Counted from the first letter of the stretch, positions 9,080-17,365 are shown. The stretch: DNA of 64,000 bases from Lachnospiraceae bacterium (GCA_030526195.1 JAUNDG010000008.1:1-64000); one strand, 5' to 3'. Notes: a model not told the origin generated them from the letters alone. Translations and numbers: made by a program.

Positions 9080-9109
9080 AAAAACGGGGAATGCCGTCAG
9101 CATTCCCCG
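9080..9109 (-). terminator. Rho-independent terminator of the mgsA-coaD unit
   Basis: GGGGAATGC (9086-9094) and GCATTCCCC (9100-9108) form a perfect 9 bp stem with a 5-base loop. On the minus strand the stem is followed by GTTTTTC. It sits just after the stop of the 9129-9740 gene. Confidence 0.9.
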
Positions 9110-9128
9110 GAAGCTATCAAATTGAATA

Positions 9129-9740
9129 TCAGACTTCTTCGTCGTCCAGATCAAGATCGTAGTCGTCTTCACCGTCTTCTTCCACGTAGCTGGCTGTTCC
9201 GGCCTGCGGATTCAGCTCGGCACGGTTCTGATTCACGGTATTATAGAAACCCTGAAGGGAATCGATGAAGGCTTTGTACTTGTTGCCGGCATCTTCCAGT
9301 GTGCTGCCCATCAGGTCACCCAGGTTGGCCAGCATGTCATCCGTATAAGTGATGGAGGACAGGCGGATATTGTTGGCGTCCTGTGTGGCGGAATCCAGAA
9401 TACCCTGAGCCTGCTGATTGGCTCTGTTTATGGTGGCATTGGCCTGTGCGTAAGCCTGCTGTGTAACCTCGTGCTGGCTGACCAGCTCTCTGGCTCTGGC
9501 TTCAGCGTTGGCGATGATGCCATCAGCCTTGGACTGGGCATCGGCCAGGATCGCATCCTTATTGGAGATGATCTTCTGGTAACGTTTGATCTCATCCGGT
9601 GTTTTCAGACGGAGCTCTCTGAGAAGTTCCTCAAGCTCTTCCTTGTTGACAACGATCTTCGTTGTGGATAACGCCTGGAACTTACAGCTGTCTACGTACT
9701 CTTCGATTTCTTCAATGATCTGCTCGATTCTGCTGCTCAT
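9129..9740 (-). CDS. Coiled-coil protein of unknown function, next to coaD
   Basis: I do not recognise an established function. The 203-residue product is highly charged and helical: residues 40-130 form a long Ala/Glu/Gln-rich coiled coil (ADAQSKADGIIANAEARAREL) that resembles ATP-synthase subunit b or V-type subunit H helices, a similarity typical of low-complexity coiled coils rather than proof of homology. The last 25 residues are an acidic tail (EEDGEDDYDLDLDDEEV). There is no signal peptide or membrane segment. It follows coaD by 21 bp and is terminated by a strong hairpin, so it is the last gene of mgsA-rsmD-coaD. Confidence 0.8.
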   Translation of the reverse strand: MSSRIEQIIEEIEEYVDSCKFQALSTTKIVVNKEELEELLRELRLKTPDEIKRYQKIISNKDAILADAQSKADGIIANAEARARELVSQHEVTQQAYAQANATINRANQQAQGILDSATQDANNIRLSSITYTDDMLANLGDLMGSTLEDAGNKYKAFIDSLQGFYNTVNQNRAELNPQAGTASYVEEDGEDDYDLDLDDEEV

Positions 9741-9761
9741 ACTCTGTCTCCCAAAACACTA

Positions 9762-10253
9762 TTATTTCTGAATAATTTCTTTATATTTCTCTTTAATCTT
9801 TTCTGCGGCATACGGCGGGACAAAACGTTCGATTGCCTCACCGTGGGATGCCAGTTCTTTGACTATTGTCGAACTCAGATAAGCATATTCAAGGCTGGTG
9901 ACCATCAGCATTGTGTCAATGTCCGGGGCAATCACACGATTTGTCTGAGCCATCTGAAGCTCATTTTCAAAATCGGTGACGGCTCGCAGGCCACGGATGA
10001 TCACACCGGCGCCGCAGGCTCTGACAAAATTAACGGTCATGCCATCGAAAGAATCCACCCGAACACCGGGAATATCTTTCGTCACTTCCTGTAACATTCT
10101 AACACGTTCATCTATAGAAAACAACGGACTTTTTTTTGAATTGCAAAGAACACCGACGACGACCTCATCAAACTGTTGGGCCGCACGTCGGATAATATCC
10201 AGATGTCCGTTTGTCACGGGATCAAAGGTCCCGGGGTAAACTGCACGTCTCAT
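9762..10253 (-). CDS. coaD: Phosphopantetheine adenylyltransferase CoaD
   Basis: Transfers AMP from ATP to 4'-phosphopantetheine, the penultimate step of coenzyme A synthesis. The nucleotidyltransferase HxGH motif appears as TNGHLDI, the N-terminus [16 protein letters not shown] is classic, and the C-terminal [14 protein letters not shown] matches the ATP-binding ISSTxVR-type motif. I take ATG at 10253 as the start, giving 163 residues, the family norm; an in-frame GTG at 10274 overlapping the rsmD stop would add seven residues without homology. AGGAGA sits 13 bases upstream of the chosen ATG. Confidence 0.96.
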   Translation of the reverse strand: MRRAVYPGTFDPVTNGHLDIIRRAAQQFDEVVVGVLCNSKKSPLFSIDERVRMLQEVTKDIPGVRVDSFDGMTVNFVRACGAGVIIRGLRAVTDFENELQMAQTNRVIAPDIDTMLMVTSLEYAYLSSTIVKELASHGEAIERFVPPYAAEKIKEKYKEIIQK

Positions 10254-10270
10254 ATATGAAATTGTTCTCC

Positions 10271-10822
10271 TCACATCTTCCGTATAAAGATATGTCTGTT
10301 ATTTTTGTAAAGCTTATCCTTGAAGGCTTCAAAGCCCAGGGATTCCAGATAGGAAAAGTCCGTCTCTTTTGAGGCTTCCACCACAATGATGGTCTCGTCC
10401 GTCACCAGCGGACTGTCCTTTAAAAGCTCCAGCACCTGTTTTTCCAGCCCGTTATCATAGGGCGGATCCATGAAAATGATGTCGAAGGGCTCTTCGTTCT
10501 GAAGACGCGCCGGCGCCGCCAGCACATCCATTTTCAAAAGACGGCTCTTATCTGTGAATTTTGTGAAGGCCAGGTTCTCCTCGATGACGCGCTGAGCCGC
10601 TCTGTCCCGTTCGACAAAGACCGCTGCTTTCGCACCGCGGCTGATGGCCTCGATCCCGATGGCGCCGCTGCCGGCAAAAAGGTCCAGGAACCGGCATTCG
10701 TAAATATACGGCATCAGGATGTTGAAAAGTGTTTCTTTCGTTTTGTCTGTCGTGGGCCGCACATCCTTTGTGGGCACGGTTTTCAGCGGCAGACTTCTGG
10801 CTGTTCCGGCAATGACTCTCAT
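10271..10822 (-). CDS. rsmD: 16S rRNA (guanine966-N2)-methyltransferase RsmD
   Basis: SAM-dependent enzyme that methylates G966 of 16S rRNA. The opening [13 protein letters not shown], the SAM-binding [19 protein letters not shown] near residue 46 and the catalytic DPPY in [11 protein letters not shown] near residue 118 identify it. Length 183 is typical. It overlaps the mgsA stop by 4 bp (ATGA) and is followed directly by coaD; the rsmD-coaD pair is a widespread bacterial arrangement. Confidence 0.96.
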   Translation of the reverse strand: MRVIAGTARSLPLKTVPTKDVRPTTDKTKETLFNILMPYIYECRFLDLFAGSGAIGIEAISRGAKAAVFVERDRAAQRVIEENLAFTKFTDKSRLLKMDVLAAPARLQNEEPFDIIFMDPPYDNGLEKQVLELLKDSPLVTDETIIVVEASKETDFSYLESLGFEAFKDKLYKNNRHIFIRKM

Positions 10823-11235
10823 ATCATATAACCGCTTTCACTGTTAAGACTCATACGCCAGTCAAGGTCACCTCTGTCAAGACCCAGGATCAGCATCTCG
10901 GCTGTGGCGATGTTGGTGGCCACGGGAATGCTGTTCAGGTCGCAGACGCGGATGATGCCGGCAATATCCGGATCCTGGGGATCCACCATGTTCGGGTTAT
11001 AGAACAGGATCACCATATCCATGGCATTGCGCTCGATCATTTCCATGAACTGCTTATCGCCGCCGATACTGCCCGGCAGGAACTTGTGGACATGGAGATT
11101 AGCCGCCGCTTCGATACGGCGACCGGTGGTCCCTGTGGCGTAAATGTCATGTCTGGACAACATGGTTTTGTAAGCTATACAAAAATCTTCAATAAGAATA
11201 CGCTTGCTGTTATGTGCAATAATTCCGATATTCAT
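10819..11235 (-). CDS. mgsA: Methylglyoxal synthase MgsA
   Basis: Converts dihydroxyacetone phosphate to methylglyoxal and phosphate, a glycolytic overflow route that releases phosphate when sugar phosphates accumulate. The phosphate-binding TGTTGRRIE near residue 35 and the SIGGDKQ motif with the catalytic Asp near residue 60 are present, followed by FYNPNMVDPQDPDI and the ATNIATAEMLI segment. Length 138 fits the family. GCGAGGTGACAAAAA precedes the ATG, and a consensus-like promoter lies 30 bp further upstream. It heads a unit with rsmD and coaD. Confidence 0.94.
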   Translation of the reverse strand: MNIGIIAHNSKRILIEDFCIAYKTMLSRHDIYATGTTGRRIEAAANLHVHKFLPGSIGGDKQFMEMIERNAMDMVILFYNPNMVDPQDPDIAGIIRVCDLNSIPVATNIATAEMLILGLDRGDLDWRMSLNSESGYMI

Positions 11236-11261
11236 TTTTTGTCACCTCGCTAACTACAGGG

Positions 11262-11290
11262 ATTATAGCAAATCTCTCTAACGAACGCAA
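11262..11290 (-). promoter_or_regulatory. Promoter of mgsA-rsmD-coaD
   Basis: On the minus strand TTGCGT (complement of 11285-11290), a 17 bp spacer and a perfect TATAAT (complement of 11262-11267) stand about 27 bp before the mgsA start. Confidence 0.75.
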
Positions 11291-11397
11291 GAAATCCATG
11301 GGCTGTTTTGTTATGAAATGCCAATGCCCGCCATTTTCCTAAACCTTGTGCTTTTCGGCACATAAAAATCACGGGGGATCATTTTCTGATCGGCAAA

Positions 11398-11415
11398 CAG
11401 GCTGTTATCAGCCTG
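11398..11415 (-). terminator. Possible terminator after recG
   Basis: CAGGCTG and CAGCCTG form a perfect 7 bp stem around TTAT, 8 bp beyond the recG stop. On the minus strand only a short TTTG follows, so termination would be weak. Confidence 0.4.
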
Positions 11416-11423
11416 ATCGGACT

Positions 11424-13475
11424 TTACAAAATAATACCGGTTGTCTCTTCCTTCAAATATCGGTCAAGTCGCTTTGACAGCTCCTGCCATTCCTCCCCGA
11501 AGAGATGGGGATCATCCGTCAGAAGAGCTGTGGCCGCATCGCCGGCCATTTTCAGCACCTCTTCGTCCCGGAAAATATCCGCCGCTTTAAAGAGCGTTTC
11601 ACCGCTCTGGCGAATCCCCAGAAGATCGCCGGGACCTCGCAGCTCATAATCCTTTCGGGCGATCTCAAGGCCGTCATGGGATTTATTCAGGATATCCAGG
11701 CGCTCCCGGATGGCATCCGTCATCATACCGGCGATGTAAATGCAGTAAGACTGTTCACTGCCCCGGCCCACGCGGCCCCGTAGCTGATGGAGTGTGGCAA
11801 GACCAAAGCGCTCCGCATTTTCCACCATCATCACCACCGCATTGGGCACATCGACGCCTACCTCGATAACGGTGGTGGCCACCAGAATGCTGATGCTGCC
11901 CTCAGAGAAAGCTTTCATCACGTTGTCCTTCTCCTCTGCGCTCATGCGGCCGTGCAACACCGCCGCCGGAATCCCCGGCAGTTCCTTTTTCACCCGATTG
12001 ATGTAATCCAGGACATTTTCCGCCTCCAGACCTTCGGAAGCCTCGATCATAGGGCAGACAATGTAGACCTGCCGCCCCTCTCCCACCCGATCCTTAATGA
12101 ACTTAAAGGCGGTGGGCCGATACTCCGTCCCGACGACACAGGTCTTAATGGGCCGACGTGCCTTGGGCATCTCATCAATAACGGAAATGGCCATGTCGCC
12201 GTACACCGCCACCGCCAGTGTCCGGGGAATGGGGGTGGCACTCATGACCAGCATATGGGGTTCAATGCCTTTTTCCGAAAATGTTTTGCGCTGCTCCACC
12301 CCAAATCGGTGCTGTTCATCGGTGATCACGAGCCCCAGTTTATGGTAGCTCACTTTATTCTGAATAAGCGCATGGGTGCCGATCACCACACCGGCCTCGC
12401 CGGAGGCAATGGCCTCCCGGGCCTCCCGGGCGGCAGCCGCCCCCATGGAGCTGACCAGAAGCACCGGGCGAAGGGACGGCAAAATCCCCGCCTCCGTCAA
12501 GTGGCAGAGATTCTCATAATGCTGACGGGCCAGCACCTCAGTCGGTGCCATCAAGGCCCCCTGACACCCATTTTCGACGGCTAAGGCCAGGGCCAGGAAG
12601 GACACAATGGTCTTGCCGGACCCCACGTCACCCTGCAGAAGCCGGGCCATACGGCGGCCGCCGGTCAGGTCATTTTCAATCTCATGCCAGGCGCGGAGCT
12701 GAGCCTTCGTCAGGTCATATGGCAGCCGTTCCAGGATGTTTTCCGTTTCCCAGGATTTCTCAAAGACATAAGCCTCTTCCGTCTCATCAGTCTTCCGCCG
12801 CAACAGCCGAAGTGCCAGAATAAACAGGAAAAACTCATCAAAGGCGATTCGCCGACGGGCGGCCACCAGATCTTCCTGATTCTTTGGAAAATGTATCGCC
12901 TGCACCGCTTCCCATTCCGGCCGGAGGCCGTAAAGCTGACGATAGGTCGAGGGCAGGTAGTCCTCCCGTCGCTCCACCAGTTCCATGGCCCCCGCCACAG
13001 CTTTGCCGAAAGCATTGTTGCTGAGGCCCTTGGTCAGCCCGTAAACCGGTGTCAGGGTTTTGACTTTGTTATCGTAGATGCCCGGGGCAAAGATTTCCGG
13101 ATGATCCATGGTGAGACCATTACGGCTTGCACGGATCACGCCGCGAAAAACAAGGAAACTCCCCTTTATCAGGCGCTGACGCACATAGGGCATGTTGTAC
13201 CAGGTCAGCTTCAATGACCCGGTCTCATCCCGAATAACGGTGGAGACGATCTTGAGATTGCGGGCCGACGTAAAGAAGCTGACATTGCCGGTGATACGTC
13301 CGAGAATAGCGCAGGTCATCCCGTCCGCCGCCTCTCCGATCTTAATCGGCGGTTCGTAGGCATCATAATGCACCGGGTAGGTCCCGATGAGATCCTCACA
13401 GGAACGAATCCCCAGTTTATCAAACAAGGCGGCCGTTTTGGGGCCGATACCCTTTAATTTTGTCAGTTCCGTCAT
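11424..13475 (-). CDS. recG: ATP-dependent DNA helicase RecG
   Basis: Branch-migrating helicase that regresses stalled forks and processes Holliday junctions. The wedge/OB domain occupies about residues 60-150, the helicase Walker A is LLQGDVGSGKTIVSFLAL near residue 280, the DEQHRFG box marks Walker B, MSATPIPRTLA is motif III and QLRGRVGRG is motif VI. The chosen ATG at 13475 gives 683 residues, begins with TELTKLKGIGPKTA and has GGAG 9 bases upstream; a longer reading to 13526 would add 17 residues without homology. The fakA-recG neighbourhood is conserved in Firmicutes, but here a repeat array lies between the two genes. Confidence 0.97.
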   Translation of the reverse strand: MTELTKLKGIGPKTAALFDKLGIRSCEDLIGTYPVHYDAYEPPIKIGEAADGMTCAILGRITGNVSFFTSARNLKIVSTVIRDETGSLKLTWYNMPYVRQRLIKGSFLVFRGVIRASRNGLTMDHPEIFAPGIYDNKVKTLTPVYGLTKGLSNNAFGKAVAGAMELVERREDYLPSTYRQLYGLRPEWEAVQAIHFPKNQEDLVAARRRIAFDEFFLFILALRLLRRKTDETEEAYVFEKSWETENILERLPYDLTKAQLRAWHEIENDLTGGRRMARLLQGDVGSGKTIVSFLALALAVENGCQGALMAPTEVLARQHYENLCHLTEAGILPSLRPVLLVSSMGAAAAREAREAIASGEAGVVIGTHALIQNKVSYHKLGLVITDEQHRFGVEQRKTFSEKGIEPHMLVMSATPIPRTLAVAVYGDMAISVIDEMPKARRPIKTCVVGTEYRPTAFKFIKDRVGEGRQVYIVCPMIEASEGLEAENVLDYINRVKKELPGIPAAVLHGRMSAEEKDNVMKAFSEGSISILVATTVIEVGVDVPNAVVMMVENAERFGLATLHQLRGRVGRGSEQSYCIYIAGMMTDAIRERLDILNKSHDGLEIARKDYELRGPGDLLGIRQSGETLFKAADIFRDEEVLKMAGDAATALLTDDPHLFGEEWQELSKRLDRYLKEETTGIIL

Positions 13476-13505
13476 TTTCCAAATCTCCGCTATCTGATGA
13501 GTTAA

Positions 13506-13540
13506 AAAGCCACACACGCAGCACACCAGGGTGCGATGTC
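13506..13540. repeat. Partial copy of the dispersed AAAGC...GATGTC module
   Basis: The stretch AAAGCCACACACGCAGCACA followed by GGGTGCGATGTC resembles 28265-28301 (AAAGCAGACACGCGCAACAC then GAGCACGATGTC). It appears to be a degenerate copy of the repeat module that accompanies the dispersed hairpin element described at 28206 and 33141. Confidence 0.5.
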
Positions 13541-13555
13541 AGAATGCCATTTCCC

Positions 13556-13832
13556 GGCATCGGACTCCTTATAACGCTTACTCTCCGATGCCACAAATAC
13601 CGGACTTTCAGTAGTGTCGGCATCGGAGAACTGTCTCATTAAGGAGCTCCGATGCCGGGTCTAGCTAAAATAAGATCAATAATGCATCGGAGCTAAAGCA
13701 AAAACAACCGTTCCGATGCCCGACATTTTTTGAAGAGTGATTTAGGCATCGGACACCCTATAATTCCTTCTCTCCGATGCCGTATGAATATTTGATGCAT
13801 CGGAATGCAGGCCACAGGCTCTTTCCGATGCC
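13556..13832. repeat. Array of five GGCATCGGA / TCCGATGCC inverted pairs
   Basis: Ten copies of one 9-base motif alternate strictly in orientation. Pairs are 13556-13592, 13619-13656, 13683-13720, 13745-13781 and 13796-13832. Each has outer arms GGCATCGGA (TGCATCGGA in pairs three and five) and TCCGATGCC around 19-20 unrelated bases. Gaps between pairs are 26, 26, 24 and 14 bp, so the period is 62-64 bp for the first four. Only the arms are conserved, while both inner and outer spacers vary, which excludes a CRISPR array and suggests repeated protein-binding sites or a BIME-like set of hairpins. It fills the gap between the fakA terminator and recG. Confidence 0.9.
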
Positions 13833-13848
13833 AAAAGCCGGATGAAAA

Positions 13849-13917
13849 ATTCCCCCATAACCCTCACTTAAGACTCTACGTCTTTGAAGCGGGGGAATGC
13901 TTGCTGCAGTTCAATCC
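13849..13917 (+). repeat. Dispersed hairpin element, copy A
   Basis: Contains ATTCCCCC (13849-13856) pairing with GGGGGAAT (13891-13898) and the family core CTTAAGAC-N5-GTCTTTGAAGCGGGG, followed by GCTTGCTGCAGTTC. The same core recurs at 28206, 31119 and 33388, always in plus orientation and in gaps between minus-strand genes. Confidence 0.75.
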
Positions 13918-13988
13918 ACGGTTGAGCACACAGCCCTGTCAGGCACACAGAGTTCAGACCCACGGCAGGTGCACAGCGGCGGCAGGCA

Positions 13989-14024
13989 CAAAAAACGGCA
14001 GGCATCCCCCGGACACCTGCCGTC
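13989..14024 (-). terminator. Rho-independent terminator of asp23-fakA
   Basis: ACGGCAGG and CCTGCCGT form the closing stem of a GC-rich hairpin; on the minus strand it is followed by a run of six T. It lies about 75 bp after the fakA stop. Confidence 0.88.
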
Positions 14025-14098
14025 ATAATTTCTGTTTAGTCCGGTTCACCGGCCGGCGCCCTCGACGTCGGCACAGCCATCACGTTGTGATCGCCGGA

Positions 14099-15718
14099 TT
14101 ATTCGACAGATACGATGCAGTAATACACCGCCTGTCCGCCGTAATTCAGTTCAACATCGCAATCCGGGAAGGCTTCTTCCACCATTCCCTGAAGTTCTTC
14201 CGCATCTTCTGAGGAAAGATCTTCACCGTTGTAGATGCTGATGAGTTCGGCATCTTCATCCACCATAGCCTTCAGCATATCGAGACAGACAGCCTTGATA
14301 TCCTGACCCACGGCAGCAATACCGTCATCATTGATGCCCATCATATCGCCCACGTGGATTTCCTTGCCGTCGATGGAGGTATCACGCACAGCGTATGTGA
14401 CCTGACCGGTCTTAACGCGGCCAATCTCCTCTGTCATGGCGGCCACATTTTCCTCAACGGAACGATCCGGCACGTAGTTAATGACAGCTGTCAGACCCTG
14501 CGGGATTGTCTTTGTGGGGATAACAGCCACACGGCAATCCTTACTCAGATCCGCTGCCTGACTGGCAGCCAGAATGATGTTCTTATTGTTCGGCAGGATG
14601 TAGACCACCTCGGCATTGACTTCTTCAATCGCATTGAGGAAATCTTCTGTGCTGGGGTTCATGGTCTGACCACCCTTGATCACTTTCTCAACGCCGCAGT
14701 TGGCAAAGATTTCAGCCATACCGTCACCGGAGGCCACAGCGATAAAGGCATAGGGCTTTGCCGGTTCCTTGGCCTTCTCTTCTTTCACAGGCGCTTCGGC
14801 CTCGTCAACAGCAAAAGCTGCAGCGCCTTCCGGAATGGTCATATTGCGGACACGGGATGCGGCCAGTTCACCGACTGTCATCAGTTTTTCGATTACGATG
14901 CCCGGTTCATCTGTCACCATAGACACGCGCACACAAGTGCCGCCCACAGCGATTTCAACCTCATCACCCACGGTATCCAGCAAATTGCTCAGTACCTGAC
15001 GTTCTCTGTCGCTCATCACCGCATCTGTGATCACAACAATTTCGGCCTTGTAGGGATAAGACACAGCTTCGGCCATCTCCACATGAACCTCTTCCGGTTC
15101 ACGACCGTAGAAGGCATCCACAGCGCCGTGCAGGATCGTCATCAGGCCCTGACCGCCGGCATCCACAACACCGGCTTCCTTCAGGACCGGCAACATCTCC
15201 GGTGTTCTGGCCAGTGTGCTGTCACCGGCAGCCAGGATGGCTTCCATAAAGTCACCCAGCGGCATCTCGTTATAGCACAGCTCAGCCGCTCTGTCTGACA
15301 GAGCCTTGGCCACCGTGAGGATCGTGCCTTCCTTCGGCTTCATAACCGCCTTGTAGGCTGTCTCTGTCGCCTTTGTCATAGCAGCCGAGATAATCGGCGC
15401 TGTCAGGCTCGTCTGATCCTTCAGGCCCTTGTAGAAACCACGGAACAGCTGAGACAGGATAACACCGGAATTACCTCTGGCACCTCTTAAGGAACCTGAA
15501 GAAATGGCTTTAGCCACTTCTTCCACTGAGGGATTTTCCAGGTTGCTGACGGTTTCGGCAGCGGTGGTGATGGTTAAGGACATATTGGTCCCGGTATCAC
15601 CATCCGGCACCGGGAAAACATTCAAATCATTAATATAATTCTTCTGAATCTCAAGACATCTGGCACCCGTCACAAACATTTTGCGGAATGTCAGCGCATC
15701 TATTTCTCTTACTTCCAC
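14099..15718 (-). CDS. fakA: Fatty acid kinase FakA / YloV-type DAK-domain protein
   Basis: ATP-binding kinase subunit that, in characterised Firmicutes, phosphorylates fatty acids bound by a DegV-type FakB partner. The N-terminal DhaL-like domain (about residues 5-200) has the Mg-ATP motif NVFPVPDGDTGTNMSL with D39 and D41 and the glycine loop GSLRGARGNSGVILSQ. A middle domain follows (about 215-300) and a C-terminal DAK-phosphatase-like domain (about 315-539, with VYILPNNKNI). Length 539 matches YloV. It follows the Asp23 gene by 23 bp, the conserved yloU-yloV pair. No fakB is visible in this window. Confidence 0.94.
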   Translation of the reverse strand: MEVREIDALTFRKMFVTGARCLEIQKNYINDLNVFPVPDGDTGTNMSLTITTAAETVSNLENPSVEEVAKAISSGSLRGARGNSGVILSQLFRGFYKGLKDQTSLTAPIISAAMTKATETAYKAVMKPKEGTILTVAKALSDRAAELCYNEMPLGDFMEAILAAGDSTLARTPEMLPVLKEAGVVDAGGQGLMTILHGAVDAFYGREPEEVHVEMAEAVSYPYKAEIVVITDAVMSDRERQVLSNLLDTVGDEVEIAVGGTCVRVSMVTDEPGIVIEKLMTVGELAASRVRNMTIPEGAAAFAVDEAEAPVKEEKAKEPAKPYAFIAVASGDGMAEIFANCGVEKVIKGGQTMNPSTEDFLNAIEEVNAEVVYILPNNKNIILAASQAADLSKDCRVAVIPTKTIPQGLTAVINYVPDRSVEENVAAMTEEIGRVKTGQVTYAVRDTSIDGKEIHVGDMMGINDDGIAAVGQDIKAVCLDMLKAMVDEDAELISIYNGEDLSSEDAEELQGMVEEAFPDCDVELNYGGQAVYYCIVSVE

Positions 15719-15741
15719 GTTAACTGTACCTCCAGGGGGTT

Positions 15742-16098
15742 TTAATCAATAACCCGTACGCCCTCTACCAGGACATCGATCTTATCAACGGGCATACCGG
15801 TGAATTCTTCTACCTTATACTTAACGGAATCCACCAGGTTATCGGCCACTGTCAGAACACTGACACCGTAGGACACGATGCAATGGAATGTCAGAGAGAT
15901 CTTATTATCTTCGATCCGGACATTGATGCCATGCTTCAGGGAATCACGTCTTAAAAGCTTGACAAGACCATCCTTCATGCTGACAGCTGCCATACCGACG
16001 ATGCCGAAACATTCAACAGCAACGGAGCCGGCATATGTGGCCACTACCTCGGGATCGATCAGGATTTCTCCGAATTCAGAATTCATTCTACCTTTCAT
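15742..16098 (-). CDS. Asp23/Gls24 family envelope-stress protein YloU
   Basis: Small cytoplasmic/membrane-associated protein of the Asp23 family, linked to envelope stress in Gram-positives; no enzymatic role is known. The 118-residue product shows the family pattern GEILIDPEVVATYAGSVAVE at the N-terminus and GVSVLTVADNLVDSVKYKVE near the end. I chose ATG at 16098 because AGGAGG lies 9 bases upstream; a longer reading to 16251 crosses the divergent promoter region and has no homology there. It is divergent from rpmB and co-transcribed with fakA. Confidence 0.93.
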   Translation of the reverse strand: MKGRMNSEFGEILIDPEVVATYAGSVAVECFGIVGMAAVSMKDGLVKLLRRDSLKHGINVRIEDNKISLTFHCIVSYGVSVLTVADNLVDSVKYKVEEFTGMPVDKIDVLVEGVRVID

Positions 16099-16125
16099 AT
16101 CAGGCTTCCTCCTATATGTAGGCCT

Positions 16126-16131
16126 ATTATA
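16126..16131 (-). promoter_or_regulatory. -10 box of the asp23-fakA promoter
   Basis: On the minus strand a perfect TATAAT (complement of 16126-16131) sits 28 bp before the asp23 start. The -35 region is a T-rich tract with no clear hexamer. Confidence 0.5.
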
Positions 16132-16177
16132 ACCTGTTTTGAAATAAAAAAAAAGGTCGATTTTTTCCATGAGGGGC

Positions 16178-16206
16178 TTGCATATAGTAAACCTTTCTGC
16201 TAAAAT
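16178..16206 (+). promoter_or_regulatory. Promoter of rpmB
   Basis: TTGCAT (16178-16183), a 17 bp spacer and TAAAAT (16201-16206) precede rpmB. The leader then contains GGGTTC and GAACCC, able to form a small hairpin before the strong AGGAGGTG ribosome binding site. Confidence 0.75.
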
Positions 16207-16264
16207 ACGTAGATGTTGCGGGTTCCATCTGTGAACCCACTTCTCAAGCAAGGAGGTGTTCGAG

Positions 16265-16450
16265 ATGGCAGTATGTTCAGTTTGCGGAAAGGGCGCTCAT
16301 TTTGGCATTAGAGTCAGCCATTCACATAGAAGATCAAATCATATGTGGAAGTCCAACATCAAAAAAGTCAAAGTGAAAATCAACGGAGTTCCGCAGCACG
16401 CTCACGTGTGCACACATTGCTTAAAATCCGGCAAAGTGGAACGCGCTTAA
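16265..16450 (+). CDS. rpmB: 50S ribosomal protein L28
   Basis: Ribosomal protein of the large subunit. The 61-residue product is the zinc-binding (C+) form: C4 and C7 in MAVCSVCGKG pair with C49 and C52 in HVCTHC. The SHSHRRSNHMWKSNIKKVKV core is typical. ATG at 16265 was chosen over an in-frame upstream codon at 16256 because AAGGAGGTG ends 6 bases before it and L28 begins MAxxC. Divergence from yloU-yloV is the same arrangement as in other Firmicutes. Confidence 0.97.
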   Translation: MAVCSVCGKGAHFGIRVSHSHRRSNHMWKSNIKKVKVKINGVPQHAHVCTHCLKSGKVERA

Positions 16451-16472
16451 TCAAATTGAAACAAAGAATCGA

Positions 16473-16499
16473 GACGAATGCATCGCATTCGTCTTTTTT
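16473..16499 (+). terminator. Rho-independent terminator of rpmB
   Basis: GACGAATGC and GCATTCGTC make a perfect 9 bp stem followed by TTTTTTC, 22 bp after the rpmB stop. Confidence 0.92.
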
Positions 16500-16584
16500 C
16501 ATGTCCAAAATTATCACATCAAATCATTGTACAACGCACCGCTCTCCTGCGCAAGAGTCGCGGGCACCGCAATTTCACACTTCC

Positions 16585-17293
16585 TGCCGTCTCCGATGCT
16601 TCAATGAGTTGTTGAACCATTGCACAGTGCCTTCGGACACTGCAATTTCCCTGTTTCCCTCATCTCCAATGCTTTCATTAGTTGTTGAACCATTGCGCAG
16701 TGCCCTCGGGCACTGCGATCTTGCTTTTCATGCTGTCCCGGTGCCGTGACAAATATCTTGTCAATGGCGCAGGCGATGCGGGCACCGCAATCTTGCTTTT
16801 CATGCCGCCCCGGTGCCATGACAACTATCTGGTTAATGCCACATGCGCCAGCGGGCACCGCGAGCTTGCTTCTTATTCCTAGCGCAGTGCTCCTTTTGGC
16901 TCTCAAATTTCGGCCGGCACCACCGCCCTCTATTTCGAGCCCCAAGCAGTGTCAATTTCACATCATTTTATTCTTACCAGCCCTGCGCGGAAGCTGCATA
17001 AGCTTTTTGCGGTGTCACATTTCGCTGATTCCCCGGTCAAATGACCATACTACCATGGCATTTTCACCTTTAGCGGTGTCAGCCACTTTTTTCGAAGTCA
17101 AAAAAGGCACCGCAATTCCCCCGTTTTTCTCATCTCCGATGCTTTCATGAGTCGTTGAACCAATACGCAGTGCCTTCAGGCACTGCGATCTTGCTTTTCA
17201 TGCTGTCCCGGTGCCGTGACAACTATCAAGTTAATGGCGCAGTGCCTTCGGGCACTGCGAGCTTGCTTTTCATGCTGTCCCGGTGCCACAGCA
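16585..17293. repeat. Non-coding array of ~72 bp UUCG-hairpin repeats
   Basis: The 980 bp between rpmB and gerW hold no convincing gene. A unit of about 72 bp opens with GCGCAGTGCCYTCGGGCACTGC, a perfect stem closing on a TTCG-type tetraloop, continues with ATCTTGCTTTTCATGCTG, then CCCGGTGCCGTGACAACTAT and ends in GTTAATG. Good copies start at 16695, 16767, 17166 and 17238; degenerate or truncated copies start near 16622 and 16839. A second block, TCTCCGATGCTTTCATGAGT then TGTTGAACCATT, precedes copies at 16589, 16660 and 17131. Between 16900 and 17110 the sequence is looser, with scattered GCGGTGTCA. Confidence 0.85.
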
Positions 17294-17365
17294 TCGAGCC
17301 AGGAAACGTCTCTGTGCGTGATTATTCATTGACACCATTTCATATCTCCAGTCCGAATAGAACAA

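Noticed and set aside
13556-13832. CRISPR array
   Set aside because: Repeats are 9 bases in alternating orientation, not 23-47 base direct repeats, and no cas gene is present.
16601-16945. Open frame of 114 codons on the minus strand
   Set aside because: It runs through the ~72 bp repeat array, its protein is a translation of the repeats (QLMKALEMRETGK, APGRHEKQD) and it has no ribosome site.
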